Assembly: GCF_019879105.1 (NCBI RefSeq) | Contig: NZ_CP082249.1 | Coordinates: forward strand, 2,480,001 to 2,544,000 | DNA: 64,000 bases | DNA from: Natrinema sp. SYSU A 869 | Lineage (GTDB): Archaea > Halobacteriota > Halobacteria > Halobacteriales > Natrialbaceae | Reading direction: 5' to 3' | In this document: in pieces, positions 34,062 through 42,927 of the stretch | Numbering within the stretch: position 1 is the stretch's first letter | Layout: each line of letters starts with the position of its first letter | The notes under the pieces: model-generated | Databases searched by the model: none | Told to the model about the DNA's origin: nothing | Seen by the model: only the letters and a program-made list of their open reading frames with translations | Position numbers and translations under genes: made by a program

Positions 34062-35510
34062 ATGGGGTTTCGATCAGCGAGAGAAGCCAAGACGACCGGT
34101 GATGACCGGCAATCCCAGCGGATTCCCGACGTCCAGTCGTCTCCCGACCACGAGTCGGAGTCGTCGGACTGCTTCCAACGGATGCCGCTCGAGGAGGCAG
34201 AGGAACAGTATGGGATGTCGATTTCCGACGAAGAGACGCTGTTCGAGTTGCAACGGCTCGAGGCGGGAAACCCAATCGAGGTCCATGAGTGGATCGACGA
34301 GGGGATGACCGTCGAGGACATGGGCGTTCCGCAAACGATCGATGCGTTTCGGGAACGACAGGTAGAGCGGCCCAAGGAAGTGCCCGATGACATCGAACGA
34401 CGGAACAAACGCTCGCTTCAGCGGAGCGGGAAAGCTGCCAGCGACACGGGTCCGGCCGGCGATGCGAGTGTTCCCGATCCGGTCCGGGACGTAATGCAGT
34501 CGAAAGGCCAGCCGCTGGATGACGGTATCCAGCGGGCGATGGAAGAGCGAATGGACGATTCGTTCGGCGACGTTCGGGTCCACGCCGACGCAACCGCTGC
34601 CAAAGCTTGTGAGGAGATTAACGCGCGGGCATTCACCGTTGATAGCCACATCGCGTTCAATCACGGTGAGTACGATCCCAAATCGCCGGAGGGTCAACAC
34701 ATCCTCGCCCACGAGTTAGCCCACGTTCGCCAGCAGACTGGGGCTGATATCAGCATGATGCCTCAAGATGATAGCGGGTTGGAAATCGATCCTGATCTAA
34801 GTCTCGAGCGCGAGGCCGAGGACGCGGCCCAGCAGGCGCTGGCGGACGGGCCGGTGACGATCAACCGGATGGGTGCAGAGATGCATATCCAGCGGTCGGC
34901 CAAATGCGAGGCCGAGTACGTCACCAAGGACGAAGTCCTCGAGATCGTCGATAACTACTACCGCGGTCACGTCGAGGAGCAGGCCGAATCCGATCCGACT
35001 ACGGCTGGTCCCGAACGCGACACCGCGCGCGGTTCGCTCGAGCAGTCAGGCAACTCGGCTGAGAGCAGTGGATTCTTTGGAAAGATGAAGGAGGCCTTCG
35101 AGAACACTAAATCGGTCGGAGGTGATCTTTCCCAGGCGATGACAAAGGGTGCAATCGGATCGCTCGCTGGTGCAGGTGGGAAACTCGCGGGAAAGGCTGG
35201 TGGTGGCAGTCTTGGTGCGGTCCTCGGGGGTGCCGTGGGTAGTCTCGCCGGGCCGATTGGGACCGGTGCAGGCGTTGCCACTGGCTATCAGGTCGGCGAA
35301 ACCCTCGGCGGCGAACTCCTCGGCGGGGCCGCCAGCGACATGACTAAACAGGTAACTGATTATACGCTGCCAAACGAACACGCTGCGTCCGTTGCAGATC
35401 TTCATCAGAAATATAAGAAACTCGAGGATGATGTCAAAAAGTTGAAAAAGGCAGACGATACCTTGACTGGTGAGAATGGTTCACATGGTGTTGGTGCAAG
35501 CCGGAGATAA
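34062..35510 (+). CDS. DUF4157 metallopeptidase-like injection-system effector (putative toxin)
   Basis: A 482-residue putative cargo. Residues about 155-275 form a DUF4157 domain (MQSKGQPLDDGIQRAMEERM, DSFGDVRVHADATAAKACEE, SHIAFNHGEYDPKSPEGQH), with the zinc HExxH in HELAHVRQQ (H217-H221). This domain marks cargo of extracellular injection systems and is thought to aid loading or processing. Residues about 363-428 are a Gly/Ala-rich stretch with GxxxG repeats (GAVLGGAVGSLAGPIGTGAG) that could insert into membranes. The tail is lysine-rich coiled coil (YKKLEDDVKKLKKADDTLTG). The start is ATG 34062 (MGFRSAREAKTTGDD); ATG 34032 is an alternative nearer the TATA box. Base composition is more A+T-rich than the neighbours. 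Confidence 0.85.
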   Translation: MGFRSAREAKTTGDDRQSQRIPDVQSSPDHESESSDCFQRMPLEEAEEQYGMSISDEETLFELQRLEAGNPIEVHEWIDEGMTVEDMGVPQTIDAFRERQVERPKEVPDDIERRNKRSLQRSGKAASDTGPAGDASVPDPVRDVMQSKGQPLDDGIQRAMEERMDDSFGDVRVHADATAAKACEEINARAFTVDSHIAFNHGEYDPKSPEGQHILAHELAHVRQQTGADISMMPQDDSGLEIDPDLSLEREAEDAAQQALADGPVTINRMGAEMHIQRSAKCEAEYVTKDEVLEIVDNYYRGHVEEQAESDPTTAGPERDTARGSLEQSGNSAESSGFFGKMKEAFENTKSVGGDLSQAMTKGAIGSLAGAGGKLAGKAGGGSLGAVLGGAVGSLAGPIGTGAGVATGYQVGETLGGELLGGAASDMTKQVTDYTLPNEHAASVADLHQKYKKLEDDVKKLKKADDTLTGENGSHGVGASRR

Positions 35511-35516
35511 CCAAAT

Positions 35517-36461
35517 ATGGATGGACTAATTACAGGCGAAAACGGCGAACGTGTTGGTCTGAGCATCATCGATAACGATGATGTTGAGCACGTGATTGAG
35601 ATGGAATTTGACGGTGAGATTAAGTACCATGACCAAGATGGGTACCCCGATGAGCCGGCCAATCAGACTGACGAAGAAAGCGAGCGTATTCGACAGGCAC
35701 GATCTTTCGCTCGCTACCACGTCTTCATCGAACGTGGCTACGACACGGTTCCAGCCTCCGAGAATCCGGTTCGAATCGACGCCGTCCGTCAAGCGATTAA
35801 CGCGATGGATCGTGCCGAGTTCGAGGATCTATTCGGCGACCTCTACCAGCAACTCGACTTCGAGGACGGAAGTGGGACCTCGCCCGCGATGACCATTCCG
35901 CCGAACGCGACCGATCCCTGTATCTACTGCAAGAACATCTATCTCGGCATAGACCCGACGGAAACCGACCTCGGGACCCAGCTCGCGTCGAAACATGATC
36001 TCGACGTTACGCAGTCGGCTGCTGAAATTGACCTCACCGACGTTTCCCAGTCGGAACTCGAGTCGTGGGGCGAGTTCTCCGGTGAGTTCGCTGCGCAGGC
36101 CACTAATTCCGGACTCGATCTCAGTGAGGCTGCCTATATTGACGAGATGTCGGATCTCTACGTCAAGTATCCCAACGGTGCACAATTGGCGATCGCCGAC
36201 GACCACCTCGCTCCGGCCGCACGCAATTCGGACACTATTATCGAATTGCTGCCGATCGATCCACAGGACTTGGAGTATTTCAAGTCCTTCATGGATCATT
36301 ACCTGCGCTGTCAGATTCGGGATTCGTTCGTTGAAATGGGTGTTCATCCACCCGAGGAGTTTCAGGTGATCGGGATGGGGCGATTCATGGCTGCCCGCGG
36401 CTATGACTACATCGACTTCTATCCCGAATTCCACAATCCCAATGCTAAGGCGTTCCATTAG
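35517..36461 (+). CDS. Partner of the DUF4157 effector (unknown; candidate immunity or second effector)
   Basis: A 314-residue soluble protein, no family recognised. It begins MDGLITGENGERVGLSIIDN; the opening LITGENG resembles the effector's tail (TLTGENGSHG). It has a CIYC pair at about residue 139 in PCIYCKNIYLGIDP. No signal peptide or membrane helix is evident. It starts six bases after the effector stop, so the two are cotranscribed. Such spacing is typical of toxin-immunity pairs, but an effector chaperone or a split effector is equally possible. Base composition is as A+T-rich as the effector gene. Confidence 0.65.
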   Translation: MDGLITGENGERVGLSIIDNDDVEHVIEMEFDGEIKYHDQDGYPDEPANQTDEESERIRQARSFARYHVFIERGYDTVPASENPVRIDAVRQAINAMDRAEFEDLFGDLYQQLDFEDGSGTSPAMTIPPNATDPCIYCKNIYLGIDPTETDLGTQLASKHDLDVTQSAAEIDLTDVSQSELESWGEFSGEFAAQATNSGLDLSEAAYIDEMSDLYVKYPNGAQLAIADDHLAPAARNSDTIIELLPIDPQDLEYFKSFMDHYLRCQIRDSFVEMGVHPPEEFQVIGMGRFMAARGYDYIDFYPEFHNPNAKAFH

Positions 36462-36529
36462 TGCCCCACGTGGGCACTATTTCGGTCTCATTCGAATCAC
36501 TCATCATGATTGATCTTACCTGGGTCCAT

Positions 36530-36646
36530 CAGCAGACTGGAGCCGATATTAGCATGATGCCCCAGGGAGATAGCGGGTTGGAAATCGATCCCAGTCCACA
36601 ACTCAAGCGCGAGGCCGAAGAAACGACTCTCACCCATGCAATATGA
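36530..36646 (+). pseudogene. Truncated DUF4157 segment (effector remnant)
   Basis: 90 bases (36530-36619) align without gaps to 34731-34820 of the effector gene, with about 74 identical positions by eye. The protein reads HQQTGADISMMPQGDSGLEI then DPSPQLKREAEE, matching RQQTGADISMMPQDDSGLEI and DPDLSLEREAED. The upstream HExxH part is absent; the frame stops at 36646. It is a leftover of another DUF4157 effector gene, directly after the partner gene. Confidence 0.75.
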
Positions 36647-36693
36647 TGGCCTCTAATTTTTCACCAAATTAGTTCAAAACTATTAAGTAATAT

Positions 36694-36703
36694 ACTTATA
36701 ATA
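36694..36703 (+). promoter_or_regulatory. TATA-like box before the giant Ser/Arg-rich gene
   Basis: acttataata lies in the most A+T-rich stretch between the effector remnant and the baseplate operon, about 70 bases before the putative GTG start at 36767. It is the likely promoter of the giant gene and the baseplate block. Confidence 0.5.
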
Positions 36704-36766
36704 TCTCACCAAGAGCGTGTACCCCGGTATCGAGGTGGGAGGGAGCAACGGATCGGCCATCGATGA

Positions 36767-39700
36767 GTGCGACCGGCAACTCGACGAGCCGTGATTGGGA
36801 ATATCGACGATATCGAGTGTGAGACGGCGTTGCGGGAGATCAGCGTGACTAGCTGGTCGACGGGCGCGAACGCATCGTCGACGGCGGATGAGCCGGCCGA
36901 CCAGTCGACGGTCGCTGGACTCCGGCCCAGCGTCACGTCTATTGCAACGCTGACACCCGGCCGACTGGCGGGTGGATTCGGTGTCAGGATTGCGTGGAAA
37001 CGGAGTCCGATCGACCTATCGTTTCTCTCGCCCGCCGTGGCTCCTTTCGATGACGAGCCGGTGGACGACCCGGAGCTATCAATCGTGTCGCCGTCACCGT
37101 TCGCGCGACTGGATGATCGCGATGATGCGTTCACGTATCTCACTGTGCCCAGCCGATCGGACCGTGCCGCCCAGTCCGTCGAGTCGGTCGGGGTGGAATC
37201 CGGATCAGCTACTCAGGCGACGGCAGAGCGGATGTTTCGGTCCGATCGGCGATCTCATCCCCGTCAGTCACAGTCTCCGAGACTCGACCAGCCAGCGTCC
37301 CGCAGGCGAGACGCCCTCTCGCGATGGGGCGGAACTCGCCGCCGAGGCAATGACGAGCCGACGGGCGTTGCTCGCTCGGACGCTGACACACCGAGCGTCT
37401 CAAGGGTAGCCTCAGGACGGACGCCCGACCGATCGGGATCGGTCGACGAAGACCGGACACACCAACGGAATGTCAGGGACCGATCACGGCAACAGGACCG
37501 ACGATCGCGAACGGTTGCAACACGGGTAACGTGGGCGGACGCGATCACTGGGAGGAGCGCTCCCGACTCCAGTGCTTTCGACAGTCGCCGCCCGGCGACC
37601 AGTTCAGATACAGCCCCCTCGAGTCGCAGTGAGTCGCTCGAGCGCGAGACGCCGTCGCGACTCGTCTCGAAGCGATCGGTCGAGCAGGCGAAACCGGGCG
37701 TGACAGCGGCTGCACAGCCGGACCTCGCCCGCGGCAAATCCGGGTCATCACCGGCGCTCGTCACTCGAACCGCTCCGTCGGCTGACCCTGCGGTTCCGCC
37801 GTCCGACTCGCCCGATACTGGGCAACGCCCAGTCCGCCGCCCTGATTCGGTTGGTCGCCGTCCGTCATCGTCAATCGACTCCCGTCCGGTGCCGGCGGCC
37901 GACGATTCATCGATCCGTGATCTACGGCCGGATCGAGACAGTGCCGAGTCCGGAATCAGCCACCCAGCCGATACCCGGACCTCGACGGCCGCCAGCGCCG
38001 AGACGGGCGCGAGCAAGTCGTTACAGCAGTCGTGGACCCGAACGGACACGCGATCCCGGACCCAGACTGCGACGAGCGGCCGTGATAGCGATTCCTCGTC
38101 TACGCCCTCGCGTCATCGAACAGAGACAGGAACTGCAAACACTGGGTCGTCTCCAATTCGAGCGGCCTCGAGACCGAACGCTGTGCGATCCGATACCACG
38201 ATCGGTCCGACGGTAGAGCCGAACGGGAGCTGCCGTCTTACCGAAACGAACTCGAGCGACCGCCTCAAGTGGAGCGGTGACACCACCGCTCCGTCGGCTG
38301 TCTTAGCCGAGGTCCGCGCACGTATCTCATCGCGGGCTCGATTCGACGAGAGGGTCGGGTACGATTCCGCGAGCAGTCGGTCGCAGTCGACCGAACCGGG
38401 GGCGGCCGAGTCGGCCAGCGCTAGTATGGACCGCCGACCGTCCGGCTCCGACCGAAATCGAGCGGTCACGGTCCAGTCGCATCGATCACGCCGCCACTGG
38501 TCGACGCCGATTACGACGGGTACCGATCGAATTCCACGACGGTTGCGGGTGGCGTCGACCGCATCGAGTGGGATCCACGATGGGAAAGTCACCATGGAGC
38601 CTCCCCGTCCTGAGTTCGCGTCTCGAGAGTCACGCGCGTCGACCCGGAACGATCGAACGAGTCGCGAGCCGGCGGCTCGAGGGATCGCCCCGCCGACCGC
38701 TACTCCTCCCGCAGCGGCCCCGACCCGAGCAGTACCGCAACGTCTCCCACCGCTGGAATTGTCGACTGACGCTCGTGGCACGCAAGCGGCCAGCGGTCAG
38801 CCGCGGTCGTCAGCGACCGATCATCGATCCACTGCGTATCAGGGTTCGATCGCCGGCCAGCCGTCCCCTCGGTCACAACAGGGTCTCGAGACGGACCCCA
38901 CCCCTACGTCCGACACTTCGTCGTCGCCATCGTCGAGTGCGGGATCCATCCGTCCGTTCGGTGATAGCCCGGCCGCGCTCAGTATCGGCGTCACGTCTTC
39001 CGGACGTGTGAGAGCCGCGGCATCAGCTATTCATGAATTCTCGAGCAGCCAGTCGGCCGGCGACCGGCGCACTACCCTCGATACCGGGAACGACATTGCT
39101 CTCACCGAGACTCACACACTCCAATCACGAACCGGACGACAATCTCCTGTCTCGTCGTCACGAAGCCTTGATCGGGGGGATGGAATGACGGGTACCGGGC
39201 GCGTCTCCTCCAACGACCGTCGTTCGGAGCCACTTGCGACCGGCATGCAGTCAGGTCAGCGACGTTCGGAACTCGTGGTTGATCAGCGTACCGCCGAATC
39301 GGTCCAGCTGACTCGCGTTCGGCCATCGAATGATAACTCCGCTTCGCCCCTGGCGACTGCGGCTCGCACCAACAGTGGCGGGTCAGATCGACGGGAATCA
39401 ATATCCGCCGGAACCGACACCCTCCCACTCGGATCTGCCTCTCGCTCAGCAGCGTCGCGGTCGTCACGACGCGACGATTTGCGCTCACCGCAAGCGCTCA
39501 CGCGTATCGATTCGCTTCGGTCTATCGCGGCTACAAGACCGACTGAACGAGAGGCCGACAGAATCGAGACCGCTCGTCTCTCGGAGCAGGGGTCGACGGA
39601 GCCACGAAGAACGCGGCCAGCGACCCACGGATCGGGACGTTCCCACCGTTCGAGACAGGGGAGTGAGGCCGTAGCTCACCCCGAAATATCCGTGGGATCG

Positions 39701-42250
39701 GTCCGCTCGTCACAACGTGATCACGTGACTGCGGACTCCCCCAATGTGGTCGCTCGGACGCGATTCAGCGACGGGCAGACGAGGGCTCGATCTCTCGAGC
39801 GCGGCCACGCGGTTGCAGCCTCCGGAGCGATGACTGCCGCGTCCGGGCCGCGTCGATCCAAGCTGCCCACAGCACAACGCGACCGGACGGATTCGAATAC
39901 CGGCTCGAGCAACCGGATGCCGGTACTCCGAATGGTCTCCGATCATCGATCATCTCCCAACCGAACCGATCGGACGACTCCATCGGAATCCTCGAGACCA
40001 GGTCCGTCGCACTCGACACTCCGTTCAGGACGACCGAATCCGAACGCGACAGTTGGCGTCGTAGCGTCGAGACCGGCCACGAGACCGTCGTCGGTCTCCT
40101 CGAGCCACATGCACGAGCCGGCTCGTGGCGACCGGAACGGGGACGGTCGGTCGCACTCCCGACCAACTGAAGCGACAGCCAGGACGAGTGACTCGTCTCG
40201 GACGCAACGCGAGCAGGCGAGGGAGACGTGGAATCCCCCGTTCCGGGGGTCCGGACCGTCGGCTGAGCCGACGGCCGGTTCAGCCACGAACTCGATATCG
40301 ACACCGTCGACGGGTGCGCCACCCTCGGAACCGTCGGTAAGCACGCTGAGAACGCAAGCCGAACGCGGTGACCAGTCGACTGTCGACAGTCATGTCCGGG
40401 AGACGACGGACGGAAAGACGCAAGCGCCCTCGACGATCACTGCTGTGTCGCCGTCTCGAGTCACTGCGGATCCTCGACGGACGGCTCGTTCGGAACCGAT
40501 TATGGCCGGATCCGGAGCCGAATTCGGATCAATGTTCGACGGGCGTTCAGTGGATCTCCGGTACCGATCGCCCGCGGTGACCGATTCGACCGCTTCTCGC
40601 CTGCTGCCGCCGCGAGACGACAACTCGCCGGTCACTGCATTCGACCACAGTGGCACCTCCCATGCGTCGCTGGCGGAGACGAATCTGCGATCTCGTCCGT
40701 CGATCGCCGACGGTCACCGCACTCACACCGATCGATCGATTTCTGGACAGAACAGTGCTGAGTCCGCTTCGCGTGACCGCTCACGGGGCCAGCTCAGTAC
40801 CGGGACGGCCACGGGATCGACGGAGTTCGATTCGCAGGCGGCGACCGATCCGATCTCGATTCACCGTCTCTCGAGGGGTCGGAGAAGCGATACCGCCCCG
40901 TCACTCGCTCCGTCACGTCCCCGATCGTCTCGAAGGGCCGTCGAACCGGACGCGAACCCGATAACCGAGTCGGACGCGAACCCGATAACCGAGTCGGACG
41001 CGAACCCGATAACCAAATCGGACGCGACTGTAGCAGCCGAGGCGACCGGGGTGGCGATGTCCCAGGGATCACGGACGGACCGACGTACGCCACTCTCAGT
41101 TCTGCGAACGACGGCGTCCCGTTCTTCGAGTCAGTCCCACACGGATCGTCAGTCAGTCCACACTGGGTTCGACGCCGCGAGTGCGTCAGATGGGGTCGTC
41201 TCCCCATCCGATCAACGGCCGGCGCGACCGCCGACCGTCGTCGTCCGTTCGAGGTCACCGACGGAGCGGGCCGACGCGTCACCGGCGCATCGAGGCCGAG
41301 ATCACGGTGGTGCTGCCGACTCGAGGCGAGGTCGTGTCGCAGCCTCCATTGATGGGAGCGGTGACGATACCGGCGGTATCGAGTCGATCTCCACCTCGTC
41401 GATCCGTCCGTCGGTCACGGACGCGGCTGTCAGTGGGAACCGGCAGTTCGAGTCATCTTTCCAAACAGGTCGACGACTATCGACGGGGCGTTCCGCGACT
41501 GACAGGTCGCCGGACGGAACGGAGAACAGTCGCGGTCGGATTGATTCCCCGTCGCTTACGCTCCCCGATCAGGGTAATCAGACGGACGCGTCGGCGTCAC
41601 CGGGACGATCTCGAGTAGCAAACGTCGACCAACGAAATAAACCAACAACTAATACTATTGAATCAACAGATGATGGTACGGGTGTGAACGGGATGCAAAC
41701 GAGCGCAGTGTCAGAACGACCGTCGCTGACATACCGACGTTCGTCGGCGACGGACGTGCCGACCGTCGACCGGGGTGGACCGAACCAATCGAACGCAGAG
41801 TCACGGGACTCAACGACTGCATCGAGAGGGGCGTCTCGAGAATCGACCTCGAACCGTGCGATATCGACGCACGATTCCGGTCGTGAGCGACGCCGACCAT
41901 CGGATCAAGGGGAGACAGACGGTAACCGGGCGCTATCCGGATTCGGTTCGGAGAGTAGCTCGGAACCGCCCCTGCGTGGGTCGCCAGTTGGTCACGACGA
42001 CGTGGGATCGGGACCGAACGATCGGCAGCGATCGTCGATCGATCGACCCGAGCAGCCGTCGGAGCGGCGGTCGGAGCCGTCACGGGGTCGGCCCGGTTTG
42101 GGCCACCACAGCCGGAACCGTTTCGACAGCGTTGACCTGTCATCTGGCACGGACCCGCGGTTCGACGCTGACGTTGATCGCGCCGTTCAGGAACTCTACC
42201 GCAAACTCGAGCGGAAAATCAGAGTCGAGCGCGACCGGAGGGGTCTGTAG
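36767..42250 (+). CDS. Giant Ser/Arg-rich disordered protein of the injection system
   Basis: 1827 residues without a stop. Residues 1-125 look partly folded (LTPGRLAGGFGVRIAWKRSP, VAPFDDEPVDDPELSIVSP). Residues about 125-1790 are low-complexity Ser, Arg, Thr, Asp, Gly and Pro, with almost no Lys and no hydrophobic core. The last 30 residues become helical and conserved-looking (DRAVQELYRKLERKIRVERD then RRGL), similar to short C-terminal helices in proteins preceding the LysM adaptor in other loci. Its stop directly abuts the LysM ATG. The start is uncertain: GTG 36767 is used; ATG 36763 in another frame closes after 19 codons. Proposed roles (length ruler, filament, glue) are speculative. 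Confidence 0.72.
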   Translation: MRPATRRAVIGNIDDIECETALREISVTSWSTGANASSTADEPADQSTVAGLRPSVTSIATLTPGRLAGGFGVRIAWKRSPIDLSFLSPAVAPFDDEPVDDPELSIVSPSPFARLDDRDDAFTYLTVPSRSDRAAQSVESVGVESGSATQATAERMFRSDRRSHPRQSQSPRLDQPASRRRDALSRWGGTRRRGNDEPTGVARSDADTPSVSRVASGRTPDRSGSVDEDRTHQRNVRDRSRQQDRRSRTVATRVTWADAITGRSAPDSSAFDSRRPATSSDTAPSSRSESLERETPSRLVSKRSVEQAKPGVTAAAQPDLARGKSGSSPALVTRTAPSADPAVPPSDSPDTGQRPVRRPDSVGRRPSSSIDSRPVPAADDSSIRDLRPDRDSAESGISHPADTRTSTAASAETGASKSLQQSWTRTDTRSRTQTATSGRDSDSSSTPSRHRTETGTANTGSSPIRAASRPNAVRSDTTIGPTVEPNGSCRLTETNSSDRLKWSGDTTAPSAVLAEVRARISSRARFDERVGYDSASSRSQSTEPGAAESASASMDRRPSGSDRNRAVTVQSHRSRRHWSTPITTGTDRIPRRLRVASTASSGIHDGKVTMEPPRPEFASRESRASTRNDRTSREPAARGIAPPTATPPAAAPTRAVPQRLPPLELSTDARGTQAASGQPRSSATDHRSTAYQGSIAGQPSPRSQQGLETDPTPTSDTSSSPSSSAGSIRPFGDSPAALSIGVTSSGRVRAAASAIHEFSSSQSAGDRRTTLDTGNDIALTETHTLQSRTGRQSPVSSSRSLDRGDGMTGTGRVSSNDRRSEPLATGMQSGQRRSELVVDQRTAESVQLTRVRPSNDNSASPLATAARTNSGGSDRRESISAGTDTLPLGSASRSAASRSSRRDDLRSPQALTRIDSLRSIAATRPTEREADRIETARLSEQGSTEPRRTRPATHGSGRSHRSRQGSEAVAHPEISVGSVRSSQRDHVTADSPNVVARTRFSDGQTRARSLERGHAVAASGAMTAASGPRRSKLPTAQRDRTDSNTGSSNRMPVLRMVSDHRSSPNRTDRTTPSESSRPGPSHSTLRSGRPNPNATVGVVASRPATRPSSVSSSHMHEPARGDRNGDGRSHSRPTEATARTSDSSRTQREQARETWNPPFRGSGPSAEPTAGSATNSISTPSTGAPPSEPSVSTLRTQAERGDQSTVDSHVRETTDGKTQAPSTITAVSPSRVTADPRRTARSEPIMAGSGAEFGSMFDGRSVDLRYRSPAVTDSTASRLLPPRDDNSPVTAFDHSGTSHASLAETNLRSRPSIADGHRTHTDRSISGQNSAESASRDRSRGQLSTGTATGSTEFDSQAATDPISIHRLSRGRRSDTAPSLAPSRPRSSRRAVEPDANPITESDANPITESDANPITKSDATVAAEATGVAMSQGSRTDRRTPLSVLRTTASRSSSQSHTDRQSVHTGFDAASASDGVVSPSDQRPARPPTVVVRSRSPTERADASPAHRGRDHGGAADSRRGRVAASIDGSGDDTGGIESISTSSIRPSVTDAAVSGNRQFESSFQTGRRLSTGRSATDRSPDGTENSRGRIDSPSLTLPDQGNQTDASASPGRSRVANVDQRNKPTTNTIESTDDGTGVNGMQTSAVSERPSLTYRRSSATDVPTVDRGGPNQSNAESRDSTTASRGASRESTSNRAISTHDSGRERRRPSDQGETDGNRALSGFGSESSSEPPLRGSPVGHDDVGSGPNDRQRSSIDRPEQPSERRSEPSRGRPGLGHHSRNRFDSVDLSSGTDPRFDADVDRAVQELYRKLERKIRVERDRRGL
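40949..41020 (+). repeat. Three tandem 24-bp units in the giant gene
   Basis: gacgcgaacccgataaccga-type units at 40949-40972, 40973-40996 and 40997-41020 (the third has two changes), plus the first eight bases of a fourth. Being in frame, they encode DANPITES, DANPITES, DANPITKS from about residue 1395. Slippage within a disordered coding region is the likely origin. Confidence 0.85.
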
Positions 42251-42925
42251 ATGAGCGGCAGCGGCAAACTCGAGAAAGCCCAAATCATGATCCTGAACGG
42301 GAAACAGAAGGGGGAGACGATCGGCTGCAAGTTCAACCCGAACGCCTACACGCTCGAGAAGAGTGTCAATTATGGTGAACTGAAGGCGACCGGATCGGGG
42401 GCCTCGATCATGCAGTTCGTCGACGGGAACGCGGAGACGCTGTCGATGGAGCTGTTTTTCGATACGAGCGACGAACTGGATTCGAACGGGTCGCCCGACG
42501 CGGAGCGGGTCGACGTCCGCGAACGATACACGAAACACATTGATACGCTGCTGTCGGTTGACGGCGAGTTACACGCGCCGCCAGTCTGTCGGTTCGTCTG
42601 GGGTGATGGAATCGACTTCACCGCCCTGGTCCAGCGTGCGAACAAGCAGTTCACGAAGTTCCTACCCAGCGGCGTCCCTATCCGCGCCCGGGTGAACGTC
42701 GTGTTCATGGAGTACAAGACAGCCGATTACCACAAATCGGAGGTGTCGCCGGAGTCGACGGACAAGACGAAAGTCTGGACGGTCACCGATGGGGACACCC
42801 TCTGGCTGATCGCCGCCGAGGAGTACGGTGACTCGTCGCACTGGCGGACCATCGCTGATCACAACGACATTGAGGACCCCCGTGCGATTGAGGCGGGCGA
42901 CAAACTCGAGTTGCCCCCGCTATAG
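42251..42925 (+). CDS. LysM-domain baseplate adaptor (Afp7/gp53-like)
   Basis: A 224-residue baseplate protein. The N-terminal domain (KAQIMILNGKQKGETIGCKF, NPNAYTLEKSVNYGELKATG, LSMELFFDTSDELD) is the injection-system family that joins tube and hub. The C-terminal LysM domain is WTVTDGDTLWLIAAEEYGDS with HWRTIADHNDIEDPRAIEAG. In these particles LysM binds within the baseplate, not peptidoglycan, and this host lacks murein. It abuts the giant gene with no gap and precedes the hub gene by two bases. Confidence 0.93.
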   Translation: MSGSGKLEKAQIMILNGKQKGETIGCKFNPNAYTLEKSVNYGELKATGSGASIMQFVDGNAETLSMELFFDTSDELDSNGSPDAERVDVRERYTKHIDTLLSVDGELHAPPVCRFVWGDGIDFTALVQRANKQFTKFLPSGVPIRARVNVVFMEYKTADYHKSEVSPESTDKTKVWTVTDGDTLWLIAAEEYGDSSHWRTIADHNDIEDPRAIEAGDKLELPPL

Positions 42926-42927
42926 CT

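Noticed and set aside
40949-41020. Tandem 24-bp repeats as a CRISPR array
   Set aside because: There are no spacers between the units, and they encode an in-frame octapeptide in a long ORF.
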